Below are positions 52,821 to 63,866 of a DNA stretch of 64,000 nt, one piece after another. A program made the position numbers and the translations under genes. Each line of letters starts with the position of its first letter. Position 1 is the stretch's first letter. The notes beneath the pieces are model-generated. The model worked only from the letters and a program-made list of their open reading frames with translations, searched no databases and was not told the origin of the DNA. The stretch comes from Sediminibacillus albus (lineage in GTDB: Bacteria > Bacillota > Bacilli > Bacillales > Amphibacillaceae): positions 1 through 64,000 of the forward strand of contig NZ_FNFL01000009.1 of the NCBI RefSeq assembly GCF_900101125.1. The letters run 5' to 3'.

Positions 52821-52953
52821 ACCGTCCCGCCTCCTTCCATGGTAGATTCCCTTAACATGGCGACAAGCCAATCGGCAGAAGTTGGCAAGCTGCCAAAAAT
52901 TTGCGAAACCGCTGATATCCTATATAAATTAAAAATCAACGATGTGATTCATC

Positions 52954-53194
52954 AAAAAAACGCCTCTGTGCATAAACACAGAGACGCTTTGGCGCGGTTC
53001 CACTCTGTTTGAGGGACAATCCCCCCAACTCAGGCTCCGGTTAACGGCAGAGACCCGCCCTTATCTACTTAATTCAACAAGGGACTCAGAGGTGCATTTC
53101 AAAAGTCCGTCCTTAAAATCACTTTCAGCCGATGGTGATTCTCTCTGGCTAAGACCGGTGCTTTTTACTTCTCCTCTTCGACGTTCAAATTTGT
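52954..53194 (-). promoter_or_regulatory. Cysteine T-box riboswitch of cysE-cysS
   Basis: The leader shows the T-box bulge as AGAGTGGAACCGCG (52993-53006), followed by the terminator GCGTCTCTGTG / CACAGAGGCG with TTTTTTTG (52953-52986). In the stem I specifier region GAAATGCACC, the codon UGC (53094-53096) reads Cys. Uncharged tRNA-Cys would stabilise the antiterminator and switch on cysE-cysS. Confidence 0.92.
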
Positions 53195-53200
53195 AGTATT

Positions 53201-53229
53201 ACTATATTACATTTTTGTGGAAATGTGAA
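53201..53229 (-). promoter_or_regulatory. Promoter of cysE-cysS
   Basis: Minus strand TTCACA (53224-53229), a 17-bp spacer, and TATAGT (53201-53206). It gives a T-box leader of about 375 nt to the cysE start. Confidence 0.7.
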
Positions 53230-53233
53230 GTTT

Positions 53234-54703
53234 TTATCCTTTTATTTGATCCACAGCAGAATGCAGCCTTTTGATAACTGTTTCTTTCCCTAACAAGTGG
53301 ATGGCATTAGGTAGTTCAGGTCCATGTGCTTGTCCAGTTGTGGCTACTCGAATTGGCATAAATAACTTCTTCCCTTTTTGCTTCGTTTGTTTCTGCGTGG
53401 CTTTTATCTGTGCCTTAATTGCTTCCGGGGTGAATTCTTCACTGGAAGCAAGATTTTCAGCAAATGCTGTAAGCACTTCAGGTACCTGTTCCTCTCTTAA
53501 CACTGTAAGAGCTTCCTCACTATATTTGATTTCTTCCTGGAAGAAAAGCTCCGTAAGCTCTACAATCTCTGCTCCGTAGCTTAATTGCTCCTTATAAAGG
53601 CCAATTAACTCTAACGCCCAATCCTCCTGGTCTTTATCCATATTGCCCGGCAGTCTTTCCGCGTGGATCAAATGAGGCAGGCTCAACTTAACCACATGGT
53701 CAAAATCAGCCGCTTTGATGTACTGGTTATTCATCCACTTCAGCTTTTGCGGATCAAAGATGGCTGGCGAAGTCGATAACCGCTCTGGGTCGAACATTTC
53801 AATGAATTGCTCCTTATTGAAAATCTCTTCTTCTCCGACAGGGGACCAACCCAGCAGGGTGATAAAGTTAAACAGCGCCTCTGGCAAATAACCAAGGTTT
53901 TTATATTGTTCAATAAATTGCAGAATATGTTCATCCCGTTTACTTAATTTTTTCCGGTTCTCATTTAATATTAACGTCATATGACCAAACTGCGGCAGCT
54001 CCCAATTGAAGGCATCATATATCATCATTTGCTTTGGTGTATTTGAGATATGCTCTTCCCCGCGGAGTACATGGGAAATCCCCATTAAGTGATCGTCAAT
54101 GGCCACAGCAAAATTATAGGTAGGAATCCCATTTTTCTTTACGATTACCCAGTCGCCAAAGTCACTGGACTCAAACGTGATTTCGCCTCGGACAATATCA
54201 TCGAATTTATACGTAACATCCTTTGGCACTCGAAAACGAATGCTCGGCTGACGCCCTTCTGCTTCGAATTGTTGAATTTCTTCTTCAGACAAATTACTGT
54301 GCGCTCCCGAATACTTAGGAACTTGCCCATTCGCTCGTTGCTCCTCGCGTTCCTGTTCCAGTTCCTCTGTAGTCATATAGCATTTATAAGCCAATCCGCG
54401 TTCCAATAATTCATCTACGTACTTTTGGTAAATATCCAACCGTTCCGTTTGTCGATATGGACCGAACTCGCCACCAATATCTGCGCCTTCGTCCCATTCT
54501 ATGCCAAGCCATTTCAAGTAGTTAAGTTGACTTTCCTCGCCACCAGCAACGTTTCTTTTTTCATCCGTATCTTCCGTTCTAATAATAAACTTTCCGCCTA
54601 AATGGCGTGCATATAAATAATTAAATAAAGCTGTACGGGCATTCCCTATGTGCAAATTGCCAGTCGGACTTGGGGCATAACGAACTCTTACTTCCTTTGT
54701 CAT
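53234..54703 (-). CDS. gltX: Glutamyl-tRNA synthetase
   Basis: 489 residues, class I. HIGH motif is [14 protein letters not shown] near the start, KMSKS loop is [10 protein letters not shown]. Bacillaceae normally use this enzyme as non-discriminating, charging tRNA-Gln as well. Between ispF and cysE as in B. subtilis. Confidence 0.97.
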   Translation of the reverse strand: MTKEVRVRYAPSPTGNLHIGNARTALFNYLYARHLGGKFIIRTEDTDEKRNVAGGEESQLNYLKWLGIEWDEGADIGGEFGPYRQTERLDIYQKYVDELLERGLAYKCYMTTEELEQEREEQRANGQVPKYSGAHSNLSEEEIQQFEAEGRQPSIRFRVPKDVTYKFDDIVRGEITFESSDFGDWVIVKKNGIPTYNFAVAIDDHLMGISHVLRGEEHISNTPKQMMIYDAFNWELPQFGHMTLILNENRKKLSKRDEHILQFIEQYKNLGYLPEALFNFITLLGWSPVGEEEIFNKEQFIEMFDPERLSTSPAIFDPQKLKWMNNQYIKAADFDHVVKLSLPHLIHAERLPGNMDKDQEDWALELIGLYKEQLSYGAEIVELTELFFQEEIKYSEEALTVLREEQVPEVLTAFAENLASSEEFTPEAIKAQIKATQKQTKQKGKKLFMPIRVATTGQAHGPELPNAIHLLGKETVIKRLHSAVDQIKG

Positions 54704-54848
54704 AACAGTCTAGCTCCTTCCTTTGATCAAACTCTCTGTACACTATATCGGTACGTTGATTTCTTCTTTAAAAGATAAGAAAAGTAACTTCGGCTTTTTG
54801 TGCTGATCCTTCTTTTCCATTCTAATATCATTTTACCATTGTAAGTGG

Positions 54849-55331
54849 CTATTGTTGATTATTACGCAGTAAGATGACTGCTTGGGAAGCAATTCCTTCT
54901 TTTCTGCCCGTAAAACCTAATTTTTCTGTAGTGGTTGCTTTGATATTAACTTGCGAAGGGTCCACTGCTAAAATTCTGGAGACATTTTTCCTGATTTCAT
55001 CAATGTAAGGAGCCATTTTTGGCGCTTGGGCTATAATAGTACAATCGAGATTGCCCAACAGGTAACCTTTTTCTTTCACCATCTCCCAAACATGTGCCAG
55101 CAGCTTCTCAGAATCTGCATCTTTAAAAGCAGCATCAGTATCCGGAAAATGCTTGCCGATATCTCCTTCACCAATGGCTCCTAAGCATGCGTCTGCAATA
55201 GTATGTAATAACACATCGGCATCTGAGTGACCCAATAAACCTTTTTCAAAAGGAATACGCACTCCTCCGATAATACACGGGCGTTCTTCAGCGAATTGAT
55301 GGACATCGAATCCCTGTCCTATTCGAAACAT
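54849..55331 (-). CDS. ispF: 2-C-methyl-D-erythritol 2,4-cyclodiphosphate synthase
   Basis: 160 residues from [12 protein letters not shown], preceded by AAAGGAG. The zinc ligands of the MEP-pathway cyclase are present (DVH and [10 protein letters not shown]), as is the phosphate loop IGKHFPDTD. It follows ispD by 25 bp and acts two steps after it. Confidence 0.96.
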   Translation of the reverse strand: MFRIGQGFDVHQFAEERPCIIGGVRIPFEKGLLGHSDADVLLHTIADACLGAIGEGDIGKHFPDTDAAFKDADSEKLLAHVWEMVKEKGYLLGNLDCTIIAQAPKMAPYIDEIRKNVSRILAVDPSQVNIKATTTEKLGFTGRKEGIASQAVILLRNNQQ

Positions 55332-55356
55332 GTTTATTATCTCCTTTATAGGTTCG

Positions 55357-56058
55357 TTATATTTTCTCTTCAGGTTCTTCCGGATCAATAAAAGCCTGGG
55401 CTCTTTTTAAATCTTCCGGTGTCGTAATTTTAATATTATCATAGCTTCCTTGCACAATTTCGACCTGCTGCCCCGTTCGTTCCACGAGAGAAGCATCGTC
55501 CGTTCCTGTGTAATTCTGTTCGTCTGCGAGCTGATGCGCCTTAAAGATCATGTCGTAATGAAAGCCTTGGGGTGTTTGCGCTGCCCACAGTGTACTTCTA
55601 TCAAGTGTTTCCAATAATTTATTGTTTTTGACTTGTTTAATCGTATCAGTAACAGGAACCGCAAGCAAAGCTGCCTGATGCGTAAAGGTAGCCTCGGCTA
55701 ATTCATGAAGACTATCCAGTGAGACAAAAGGGCGTGCTCCATCATGGATAAATACCATTCCACTGTATCCTTCCATGCTTTTCAAACCTTCAAAAACGCT
55801 TTGCTGGCGTTCTTTACCACCCTTTACAATTTGGACGTTCTTTTGAAAAGCGGTATTGTTAATTAGATCACGGATACGTTCTTCCTCTTTTGGATTAACA
55901 ACCAAAGAGATAGAAGTACACCAGCTGTCCCGGTTGAACAATTCCAAAGTATGTATGATTAGCGGCTTGTTTCTAATTTTTATGAACTGTTTGTTTTCCC
56001 CGGCTTTCATCCGTTTGCCTTGGCCAGCTGCCAATACAATTGCATGATAACTCCTCAT
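55357..56058 (-). CDS. ispD: 2-C-methyl-D-erythritol 4-phosphate cytidylyltransferase
   Basis: 233 residues. The CTP-binding start is [18 protein letters not shown] and [10 protein letters not shown] binds the substrate, with TDDASLVE near the C-terminal side. It makes CDP-methylerythritol in isoprenoid synthesis. Confidence 0.96.
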   Translation of the reverse strand: MRSYHAIVLAAGQGKRMKAGENKQFIKIRNKPLIIHTLELFNRDSWCTSISLVVNPKEEERIRDLINNTAFQKNVQIVKGGKERQQSVFEGLKSMEGYSGMVFIHDGARPFVSLDSLHELAEATFTHQAALLAVPVTDTIKQVKNNKLLETLDRSTLWAAQTPQGFHYDMIFKAHQLADEQNYTGTDDASLVERTGQQVEIVQGSYDNIKITTPEDLKRAQAFIDPEEPEEKI

Positions 56059-56175
56059 TATTTTACCATCCTATGTTTATATAGTTGGATAGCCTCAAGT
56101 ATCGACGCTATTTCATTATGTATTATTCCTAATATTTTACTGAGACTGCTAAAACGAATTAAATCTCCAATAAGC

Positions 56176-56210
56176 AACAAAAGCGATAACATAATGTTAT
56201 CACTTTTGTT
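56176..56210 (-). terminator. Hairpin between yacL and ispD
   Basis: AACAAAAG-C-GATAAC and GTTATC-A-CTTTTGTT pair with one mismatch, with a 5-nt loop. Only a weak T-rich tail follows on the minus strand. Confidence 0.45.
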
Positions 56211-56233
56211 TTCCTCTATATGTTATACCTTTT

Positions 56234-57331
56234 TTATAATGCTTTTTCAAGTAATTTCGGTTTTGCAAAAATCATCCGGCCTGCCGACGTTTGTAATACG
56301 CTAGTAATTAAAACTTCGATCGTTTTGCCAATATAATCCTTGCCTTCCTCCACTACTATCATCGTTCCATCATCCAAGTAAGCAACGCCCTGGTTATGTT
56401 CCTTTCCATCCTTGATTACTTGAACAGTTAACTCTTCACCCGGCAGTACCACTGGTTTCACCGCATTAGCTAAATCATTAATATTCAATACTTGCACATG
56501 TTGGAATTCACAAACTTTGTTCAAGTTAAAGTCATTGGTGACCACTATGCCATTGATCACTTTTGCCAGTTTAACAAGCTTGCTGTCTACTTCCTGGATT
56601 TCTTCAAAATCGCCTTCATATATTTCTACATTTACAGGAAGGTCTTTTTGCATTCTGTTAAGTACATCAAGCCCCCGACGTCCGCGGTTCCTTTTCAGAA
56701 CATCAGAAGAGTCCGCAATATGCTGTAGTTCTTCCAGAACAAATTGAGGAATCAATACTGTTCCTTCCAGGAAACTTGTTTGGCAAATATCAGCGATCCT
56801 TCCGTCAATAATGACGCTGGTATCTAATATTTTTACTTTGGGAGCACTTTCGGTATCTGCTTCCACGTCTGTTTGTGAATTTTTTTCCTTCTCTTTTTTT
56901 GCCAATGTTAACAAGTTCAAAAATTCATCTCTACGTTTAAACCCTACTTGAAAACCGAAATAGCCAAGTAAAAATGTCACAAAAATCGGCAATACTTGAG
57001 AAACAAGCTTAATATCAATATCTAAGATTGGTATTGTTATTAAATACGCAATTAACAGCCCCAGGATTAGTCCAAGACTTCCAAATAACAAGTCTCCCAC
57101 CGGAGCTTTGATGAGTGTTTCTTCCACCCACCTCAAGAAGTCAACAATGTAATCTACCAGCCAAAATGATATTAAGTATAGAATAATTGCCCCAAATACT
57201 AGACCCGCATATGGTGACTCTACCCAGTTTCCATTTGTTAGATTTAGTAAATTCAATACTTCTGGTATATACAAATACCCAATAGTTCCACCTGCTATAA
57301 TAATAAACAGCTGTACAATTCTTTTTAACAC
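56234..57331 (-). CDS. yacL: PIN/TRAM-domain membrane protein YacL
   Basis: 365 residues. Four N-terminal membrane helices (about residues 5-25, 42-62, 78-98 and 106-130). A PIN nuclease-like domain follows, with acidic residues in KILDTSVIIDGRIADIC and VVTNDFNLNKV. A C-terminal TRAM domain ends the protein. Function unknown; the domain pair suggests RNA binding or cleavage at the membrane. The GTG at 57329-57331 sits 6 bp after AGGAGGTGA and is preferred over the TTG before it. Confidence 0.92.
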   Translation of the reverse strand: MLKRIVQLFIIIAGGTIGYLYIPEVLNLLNLTNGNWVESPYAGLVFGAIILYLISFWLVDYIVDFLRWVEETLIKAPVGDLLFGSLGLILGLLIAYLITIPILDIDIKLVSQVLPIFVTFLLGYFGFQVGFKRRDEFLNLLTLAKKEKEKNSQTDVEADTESAPKVKILDTSVIIDGRIADICQTSFLEGTVLIPQFVLEELQHIADSSDVLKRNRGRRGLDVLNRMQKDLPVNVEIYEGDFEEIQEVDSKLVKLAKVINGIVVTNDFNLNKVCEFQHVQVLNINDLANAVKPVVLPGEELTVQVIKDGKEHNQGVAYLDDGTMIVVEEGKDYIGKTIEVLITSVLQTSAGRMIFAKPKLLEKAL

Positions 57332-57697
57332 CAAAGGTCACCTCCTATGAGTCAGTATTTCCAAATTTATAAATTTTATCCCCGAATTCATTGATTATTA
57401 GAGTTTCATTTAATTAAGTAAAACCAAACCACCGTTATAGCCTGTAATGATAACTTGTAAACTAGGTGGAATCCTTAAAAAATAAGTTATCACACTTGAC
57501 AAAATCAGTCAAATGAGCAAAAATATTGATTTTATCACAGAGAAATCTGTTAGTCAATGTAAAGAAATGTATTCGCTGCTGTAATCCCTGGTGTGGCAGG
57601 AGATAATCTCATAAAACAAAATAGATGGGATACTAAATATATCTGTATATAAACAGCTATAAACTTCAGCAGACCTCCATTGTCTTGGCTCTTCCCT
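57332..57697. other. radA-yacL gap where disA is expected
   Basis: 366 bp, AT-rich. It holds the yacL promoter, but no frame, RNA gene or piece recognisable as disA. Just after radA a short ATGGAGGTCTGCTGA (4 codons) follows a weak ribosome site. No radA terminator with a clear T-run was seen. Confidence 0.6.
57484..57512 (-). promoter_or_regulatory. Probable promoter of yacL
   Basis: Minus strand TTGACT (57507-57512), a 17-bp spacer, and TAACTT (57484-57489). Confidence 0.5.
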
Positions 57698-59074
57698 CTA
57701 GTCTCCTCCCAGGGTAGCTTTCAACGCTTCGTGTACAGTATTTACTCCCACAATTTCGATATTTGCTGGGGGAGTCCATCCATCCAGATTTTTCTTTGGA
57801 ATAATTGCCCGCTGAAATCCTAATTTTGCAGCTTCCTGAACTCTTTGGTCGATGCGCGCAACTCTTCTTACCTCGCCTGTTAAGCCTACTTCACCTATTA
57901 AAACATCATCAGGCTTTGAAACCTGATCCCTGAAGCTGGAGGCAATACTCACAGCAACTGCTAAATCAATAGCAGGCTCATCCAACTTAACTCCTCCGGC
58001 TACTTTAACGTAGGCATCCTGGTTTTGAAGCATGAGTCCGACCCTTTTTTCTAAAACAGCCATTAACAGAGGGACCCGGTTATGGTCAATTCCCGTCGCC
58101 ATCCGCCGGGGGTTCCCAAAACTGGTTGGCGAAATAAGCGCCTGGATTTCTACCAATACAGGACGGCTTCCTTCCATAGAAGCTACTACGGTAGAGCCGG
58201 CTGCCCCTTGCGAACGTTCCTCAAGGAATATTTCTGAAGGATTACTAACCTCTCGTAAACCCTCTTCCTTCATTTCAAAAATTCCCATTTCATTGGTACT
58301 TCCAAAACGGTTCTTTACACCTCTCAAAATACGAAATGTATGATGCCGCTCGCCCTCAAAATATAAAACAGCATCGACCATATGTTCCAGCAGCCGCGGC
58401 CCTGCTATCGAGCCTTCCTTTGTTACGTGGCCGACAATAAAAATTGGTATTCCCTTACTCTTAGCTATACGCATTAGTTCACTTGTACATTCCCGTACTT
58501 GTGAGACGCTGCCAGGGGCACTGGTAACCTCTTCCCGGTATATAGTCTGAATCGAGTCAATAACTACAAAAGAGGGATTCAACTGTTCAATTTGATTAAC
58601 AATGTCTAATAAGTTCGTTTCAGCTAATACATACAGACTGTCCGAAAGCACCCCTAAGCGGTCGGCCCTTAATTTCGTCTGCCTGGCGGATTCCTCCCCA
58701 GATATATACAAAACATTCATTTGCTTACCAGCTAGCTGGGAGGAAACTTGTAGAAGCAATGTTGACTTACCAATGCCTGGGTCTCCGCCAATTAACACTA
58801 AGGACCCCGCGACAATACCTCCACCTAAAACCCGATTAAATTCAGGCATAGACGTGGTCACACGCGGTTCCTCTTCAGACTTAATTGCGTTGATTTTTTC
58901 TGGTTTCGCCTTTGCGGAAGGTTGTACTTGAAATGTATGCCTGGAAGAAGATTGAGAAGCTTCTACTTCCTCTACAAAAGTATTCCAATTATGACATCCT
59001 GGGCACTTTCCCATCCATTTCGGTGTTTCATACCCGCATTCCTGGCAAACATACTTTGTCTTTTTCTTTGCCAA
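57698..59074 (-). CDS. radA: DNA repair protein RadA (Sms)
   Basis: 458 residues. The N-terminal zinc finger is [18 protein letters not shown], Walker A is [11 protein letters not shown] near residue 97, the RadA-specific motif is VKNRFGST, and a Lon-protease-like C-terminal domain is present. It processes branched recombination intermediates as a DnaB-type helicase. Confidence 0.97.
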   Translation of the reverse strand: MAKKKTKYVCQECGYETPKWMGKCPGCHNWNTFVEEVEASQSSSRHTFQVQPSAKAKPEKINAIKSEEEPRVTTSMPEFNRVLGGGIVAGSLVLIGGDPGIGKSTLLLQVSSQLAGKQMNVLYISGEESARQTKLRADRLGVLSDSLYVLAETNLLDIVNQIEQLNPSFVVIDSIQTIYREEVTSAPGSVSQVRECTSELMRIAKSKGIPIFIVGHVTKEGSIAGPRLLEHMVDAVLYFEGERHHTFRILRGVKNRFGSTNEMGIFEMKEEGLREVSNPSEIFLEERSQGAAGSTVVASMEGSRPVLVEIQALISPTSFGNPRRMATGIDHNRVPLLMAVLEKRVGLMLQNQDAYVKVAGGVKLDEPAIDLAVAVSIASSFRDQVSKPDDVLIGEVGLTGEVRRVARIDQRVQEAAKLGFQRAIIPKKNLDGWTPPANIEIVGVNTVHEALKATLGGD

Positions 59075-59182
59075 TTAAAATCTCTCCTCACCTATTGTAT
59101 ACGATTGAGATAACGAACAAGTTACAGACATCTATCAATTTATTTAAATTTCTCTATCTCTCTGATAGTAACCAAAGGAACC

Positions 59183-59214
59183 AAAAAACGGAAGGGACCG
59201 GCCTTCCGTTTTTG
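59183..59214 (-). terminator. Terminator of the clpC operon
   Basis: Minus strand AAACGGAAGG, a 6-nt loop and CCTTCCGTTT, then TTTGG. It lies about 30 bp after the clpC stop. Confidence 0.85.
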
Positions 59215-59244
59215 ATCATCTATCTTTCAGTCTTTTGTTTATTT

Positions 59245-61680
59245 TTATTCAGCGGTAACACTGAATTCATCTTTCTTATTTACATCAATTTTAACTTTTT
59301 GCCCTTTTTGGATTGTTTCTTTTAATAATTCTTCAGATAAAAGATCCTCGACGTTTTTCTGAATAGAACGGCGTAGCGGACGTGCGCCATATTCAGGGTC
59401 AAACCCTTCACTTGCGATTTTCTCAATTGCTTTTTCGGATAAAGTAAAATCAATATCCTGGGCAGCCAGCCTTTTTTGCAGCTCTTGGGCCATTAATGTG
59501 ACTATTTCATTCATATGCTTTCTTTCAAGTGAATGAAAGACAATGGTTTCATCGATTCTATTTAAGAATTCCGGGCGGAAAGCTTTTTTAAGTTCATCGA
59601 TCACCTTGTCTCTCATGCCTTTGTATCCCTGGTCTTCATCACCTACATTGAAGCCTACATACTTATTCCGTTTCAGCTCACTGGCTCCGACGTTTGATGT
59701 CATGATTAATACGGTGTTACGGAAATCGACCAATCGGCCTTTAGAGTCTGTCAAACGCCCATCTTCTAACACTTGAAGTAAGACATTGAATACTTCCGGA
59801 TGAGCTTTTTCCACTTCGTCAAGCAGGACAACAGAATAAGGTTTTCTTCTTACCTTCTCTGTCAGCTGTCCACCCTCTTCGTAGCCCACGTATCCAGGAG
59901 GTGAACCAACAAGCCTCGAAGTCGAATGTTTTTCCATATACTCGGACATGTCTATCCGAATCATCGCTTCTTCGTCTCCGAACATAGAATCAGCTAATGC
60001 TCTGGCTAACTCCGTTTTCCCGACACCAGTAGGACCCAGGAAGATAAAAGAACCAATTGGACGCTTAGGATCCTTTAATCCTGCCCGGGCACGACGAATA
60101 GCTTTAGCTACAGCTTTGACTGCCTCTTCCTGGCCAATCACACGATTGTGAAGGACCTCTTCCATGTTGAGTAGGCGTTCACTCTCATCTTTCGTTAGCT
60201 TGGAGACAGGTACACCAGTCCAAGTAGAGACGACGCTGGCAATGTCTTCGACTGTAACTTCCGAACTCTCCTGCCCTTGCTGTTCTTTCCATTCATCTTT
60301 CGTTTGTTCTAGTTCATCTCTTAATCGTTGTTCGCTGTCCCTTAGCGAAGCAGCTTTCTCAAATTCCTGGCTTTGTACAGCTGCATCTTTTTCCTTGCGA
60401 ACCTCTTCTAATTTCTGTTCCAAATCTTTTAAGTTTGGCGGAGCAGTGTAAGAACGTAGCCTTACTTTAGAACCCGCTTCATCAATTAAATCAATAGCTT
60501 TATCTGGTAAAAATCGGTCAGTAATATAACGATCTGACAAAGTTACTGCAGCTTCAATAGCTTCATCCGTAATTGTTACGCGGTGATGGGCTTCATACCG
60601 ATCCCGTAATCCACGTAAAATTTGAGTAGATTGATCCATTGTTGGTTCATCGACTTGGATAGGCTGGAAACGACGCTCCAATGCTGCATCTTTTTCGATA
60701 TATTTTCTGTACTCATCTAATGTAGTTGCACCGATACATTGAAGCTCTCCACGTGCCAGAGAAGGTTTCAAAATGTTGGAAGCATCTATTGCGCCTTCTG
60801 CTCCTCCCGCTCCGATAAGGGTATGCAATTCATCGATGAATAGAATAATATTTCCCGCCTGACGGATTTCTTCCATTACTTTTTTCAAACGGTCTTCAAA
60901 TTCACCACGATACTTTGTACCTGCTACTACTGTGCCCATATCCAAGGTCATCACACGTTTATCTCTTAAGATTTCCGGCACATCATTGTTAACTATTTTT
61001 TGGGCCAATCCTTCTGCTACTGCAGTCTTACCAACACCTGGTTCCCCTATTAATACCGGGTTGTTTTTCGTTCGCCTGCTTAACACTTGGATAACACGCT
61101 CAATCTCTTTCCCCCGTCCGATAACAGGGTCTACATTGCCTTCTTTGGCAATAGTGGTTAAGTCTCTCGCTAGTGAATCCAAGGTTGGCGTATTAGCAGC
61201 TGCCGATTGTGAACCATTTCGCCCATGCTGACCTGCTGCCGATTCGTTGCTTCCCAATAATTGCAATACTTGCTGACGCGCTTTATTCAGGCTGACACCA
61301 AGGTTATTAAGAACCCTGGCTGCTACTCCTTCTCCCTCACGGATAAGCCCTAGCAGAATATGCTCAGTTCCTACATAAGAATGGCCGAGTTTCCTTGCCT
61401 CATCCATGGATAATTCAATCACTTTCTTAGCACGAGGGGTATAGTGGATAGTTTGTGAAACCTTTTGTCCACGGCCGATCAGTTGTTCGACTTCTTCCTG
61501 GATTTTTTCGGTTTCCAATCCGAGAGAACTTAAAGCTTTAGCTGCTATCCCTTCTCCTTCTCTTACCAAACCTAATAAAATATGTTCTGTTCCTATGTTA
61601 TTATGCCCTAATCTAACCGCCTCTTCTTGAGATAAGGCTAGTACCTTTTGTGCTCTTTCAGTAAATCGCCCAAACATCAT
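59245..61680 (-). CDS. clpC: ATP-dependent Clp protease ATPase subunit ClpC
   Basis: 811 residues. Two N-terminal Clp_N repeats, AAA+ domain 1 (Walker [11 protein letters not shown]), a middle coiled domain that takes up McsB or MecA, and AAA+ domain 2 (Walker [12 protein letters not shown]). The ClpP-binding loop follows. It unfolds arginine-phosphorylated and adaptor-delivered proteins for ClpP. Last gene of the ctsR operon, 21 bp after mcsB. Confidence 0.98.
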   Translation of the reverse strand: MMFGRFTERAQKVLALSQEEAVRLGHNNIGTEHILLGLVREGEGIAAKALSSLGLETEKIQEEVEQLIGRGQKVSQTIHYTPRAKKVIELSMDEARKLGHSYVGTEHILLGLIREGEGVAARVLNNLGVSLNKARQQVLQLLGSNESAAGQHGRNGSQSAAANTPTLDSLARDLTTIAKEGNVDPVIGRGKEIERVIQVLSRRTKNNPVLIGEPGVGKTAVAEGLAQKIVNNDVPEILRDKRVMTLDMGTVVAGTKYRGEFEDRLKKVMEEIRQAGNIILFIDELHTLIGAGGAEGAIDASNILKPSLARGELQCIGATTLDEYRKYIEKDAALERRFQPIQVDEPTMDQSTQILRGLRDRYEAHHRVTITDEAIEAAVTLSDRYITDRFLPDKAIDLIDEAGSKVRLRSYTAPPNLKDLEQKLEEVRKEKDAAVQSQEFEKAASLRDSEQRLRDELEQTKDEWKEQQGQESSEVTVEDIASVVSTWTGVPVSKLTKDESERLLNMEEVLHNRVIGQEEAVKAVAKAIRRARAGLKDPKRPIGSFIFLGPTGVGKTELARALADSMFGDEEAMIRIDMSEYMEKHSTSRLVGSPPGYVGYEEGGQLTEKVRRKPYSVVLLDEVEKAHPEVFNVLLQVLEDGRLTDSKGRLVDFRNTVLIMTSNVGASELKRNKYVGFNVGDEDQGYKGMRDKVIDELKKAFRPEFLNRIDETIVFHSLERKHMNEIVTLMAQELQKRLAAQDIDFTLSEKAIEKIASEGFDPEYGARPLRRSIQKNVEDLLSEELLKETIQKGQKVKIDVNKKDEFSVTAE

Positions 61681-61701
61681 CAGGTCTTCCTCCTTACAAA
61701 G

Positions 61702-62766
61702 TTAGTTTTCTAGTTTAAAACGTTCACGAATCAATGAGGCCCTAAGTATATCTCTCTCCTTAGGTGAAAGTGATTTTTGTGCGTAATGTTGCAAAAATCC
61801 AGGCTGCGACAAAATCATTAACTCATTTAGTATACTTTTGGAAATATCCTCTATATAACCGACGTCAATACCAAGCCTGACATCAGACAAACATTTGGCA
61901 GCCTCTTTCGACTCAATGATACGGCTATGCTGTAAAATACCGTAAGATCGGAATACCCGATCTTCTAACTCCGTTTCCGACTGTTCAACCAACAGTTGCC
62001 GTGCTTTTCTTTCTTGATTTATCAGCTGGTTTACCACGCTTTGCAAATCCTGTACGATATCATGCTCAGATTTTCCCAAAGTGATTTGGTTCGATATTTG
62101 AAATATATTTCCTATCGCTTCACTGCCCTCGCCATATATTCCTCTTACGACAAGTCCCAGCTGGCTGATTGCCGGGATCATCCGGTTGATTTTTTGAGTG
62201 AGTGCCAAAGCTGGCAGATGCATCATTACCGAGGCGCGCATACCTGTTCCTACATTTGTAGGACAACTTGTCAAATAGCCTCTATTTTCATCAAAAGCAT
62301 AATTAATTTTCTCTTCCAGCCAGTCATCAAAAGTAAATGCCTGTTCTAAAGCCTTTTCCAACTGAAAACCCGGAAAATATAATTGTATTCGAATGTGATC
62401 TTCTTCATTGACCATGACCGATACTTGTTCATTCTTGGAGATTAATGCTGCAGCTTCCTGATCATTTTCTGCCAAGTGGGGGCTAATCAAGTGCTTTTCT
62501 ACAAGAACTCTTTTTTCGATTGGTTTCAACTCCCGCATTTTTACAAGCGCCAAATCGTTATAAGTTGAAAATGATTTATTTTCGTATTCGTTGTGAATAA
62601 AGGTAAGAACCTTCTCAAGGTCGTCACTTTCAGCAATAATAGGAAAAGGAATCTGTTCGAAGTTTCTGGCTAACCGAATACGGCTGCTCATCACAATATC
62701 ACTGTCTGGTCCTTGTTCTTTCATCCATGGACTGATGGCTTCATTCATAAATTGCTGCAATGTCAT
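61702..62766 (-). CDS. mcsB: Protein arginine kinase McsB
   Basis: 354 residues, phosphagen-kinase fold. It has [18 protein letters not shown] at the N-terminal side and [20 protein letters not shown] around the reactive-site Cys. It phosphorylates Arg on proteins, marking them for ClpCP and inactivating CtsR. Its ATG overlaps the mcsA stop by 4 bp. Confidence 0.97.
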   Translation of the reverse strand: MTLQQFMNEAISPWMKEQGPDSDIVMSSRIRLARNFEQIPFPIIAESDDLEKVLTFIHNEYENKSFSTYNDLALVKMRELKPIEKRVLVEKHLISPHLAENDQEAAALISKNEQVSVMVNEEDHIRIQLYFPGFQLEKALEQAFTFDDWLEEKINYAFDENRGYLTSCPTNVGTGMRASVMMHLPALALTQKINRMIPAISQLGLVVRGIYGEGSEAIGNIFQISNQITLGKSEHDIVQDLQSVVNQLINQERKARQLLVEQSETELEDRVFRSYGILQHSRIIESKEAAKCLSDVRLGIDVGYIEDISKSILNELMILSQPGFLQHYAQKSLSPKERDILRASLIRERFKLEN

Positions 62767-63308
62767 TCTTCCTCACCGTCCCTATCATGGTGGAGGTCCT
62801 GTTCTAACTGCCTTATATGATCCCGGACTTTTGCCGCTTGTTCAAATTCCTCATTGGAAATCAATTGTTTTAATTGCTCACGATACTCAAACAATTGTTT
62901 CTTTTGGTGGATACTGCTTCCTATTCTTGTGGGAATTTTCCCGTGGTGGTTAGTATTCCCGCTGTGGACCCGACGGAAAATAGGATTTAACTTATCAGAA
63001 AACGTTTGATAGCATTGAGCACACCCAAACTTCCCTACTCTCGCAAACTCTTGGTAATTCATGCCGCATTTAGGGCACTGTAACTCTTGCTGTGCAGGAA
63101 TATTTGCTTGTTGGTCACTGAAGCCCGTACTTTCAAACTTAAACAAGCCAGATAATAAATTATGCAAAGAGTAGGCTTCATCGTCATAACCCATGTAACC
63201 TTTTTCTTTAGCACAATATTCACAGACGTGCACTTCTGTTTTGTTTCCGTTTACTATCTTTGAAAAATGCAAGGTAGCTGGACGTTCATGGCACTCCTGA
63301 CATTCCAT
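62763..63308 (-). CDS. mcsA: Activator of McsB, zinc-finger protein McsA
   Basis: 181 residues. Four CxxC pairs (CQEC, CEYC, CPKC, CAQC) make two zinc sites that sense oxidation and heavy metals. A C-terminal UVR motif ([20 protein letters not shown]) follows. It activates McsB. Confidence 0.96.
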   Translation of the reverse strand: MECQECHERPATLHFSKIVNGNKTEVHVCEYCAKEKGYMGYDDEAYSLHNLLSGLFKFESTGFSDQQANIPAQQELQCPKCGMNYQEFARVGKFGCAQCYQTFSDKLNPIFRRVHSGNTNHHGKIPTRIGSSIHQKKQLFEYREQLKQLISNEEFEQAAKVRDHIRQLEQDLHHDRDGEEE

Positions 63309-63330
63309 ACCACTCTCCCCCTTTTTTTCC

Positions 63331-63789
63331 TCAATATTTGAGAGTTGATAGCATTGCAGTCATAATACGCGATCTTACTTCGTCCCGGACAGGCAATTGA
63401 AAAGCGAGCGTGCTTCTATCGATAGCTCCAGCCATCATTTTTGCTTCGCGCTTTGTGATCAATTCTTCCTCCAGCATTCTTTCCAGGATATCTACTGCTG
63501 CTTGCTGGGTGACTGTCGGCTGGATCATCTTAATAATGTCATCAATCAATTTTGCTTTATCTTCATCCTTGATGCGGATAATACGGATGTATCCTCCGCC
63601 GCCGCGTTTACTTTCGACTATATACCCTCTTTCCACAGTAAAGCGGGTTTTAATCACATAATTTATTTGAGAAGGCACACATTGAAATTGATCAGCTATT
63701 TCGCTTCTTTTAATTTCCACTGTGTTTTGCTTATTTGCTTGAAGAATTTCTTTTAGATAACTCTCGATAATATCAGATATATTACTCAT
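63331..63789 (-). CDS. ctsR: Class III heat-shock repressor CtsR
   Basis: 152 residues from SNISDIIESYLKEILQANK; the frame upstream (to 63849) crosses the operator and is not coding. It has a winged helix with SQINYVIKTRFTVERGYIVE and the conserved Gly-rich wing SKRGGGGYIRI, the thermosensor loop. It represses its own operon. Ribosome site GGGGGAGG. Confidence 0.97.
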   Translation of the reverse strand: MSNISDIIESYLKEILQANKQNTVEIKRSEIADQFQCVPSQINYVIKTRFTVERGYIVESKRGGGGYIRIIRIKDEDKAKLIDDIIKMIQPTVTQQAAVDILERMLEEELITKREAKMMAGAIDRSTLAFQLPVRDEVRSRIMTAMLSTLKY

Positions 63790-63807
63790 TTGCCCTCCCC
63801 CCTCGCC

Positions 63808-63830
63808 TTTGACTTTGACTATCTTTGACT
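63808..63830 (-). promoter_or_regulatory. CtsR operator, three heptads
   Basis: Minus strand AGTCAAA at 63824-63830, 63814-63820 and 63808-63814. The first two have the 3-bp spacing of the known CtsR site (GGTCAAA-N3-GGTCAAA type), and the third follows directly with one shared base. The site lies just below the promoter, where binding would block polymerase. Confidence 0.88.
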
Positions 63831-63838
63831 TTACATTT

Positions 63839-63866
63839 ATTATACTCAACTTTTCAAGTGATGCAA
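63839..63866 (-). promoter_or_regulatory. Promoter of the ctsR operon
   Basis: Minus strand TTGCAT (63861-63866), a 16-bp spacer, and TATAAT (63839-63844), directly upstream of the CtsR operator. Nothing further was recognised in 63867-64000. Confidence 0.7.
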
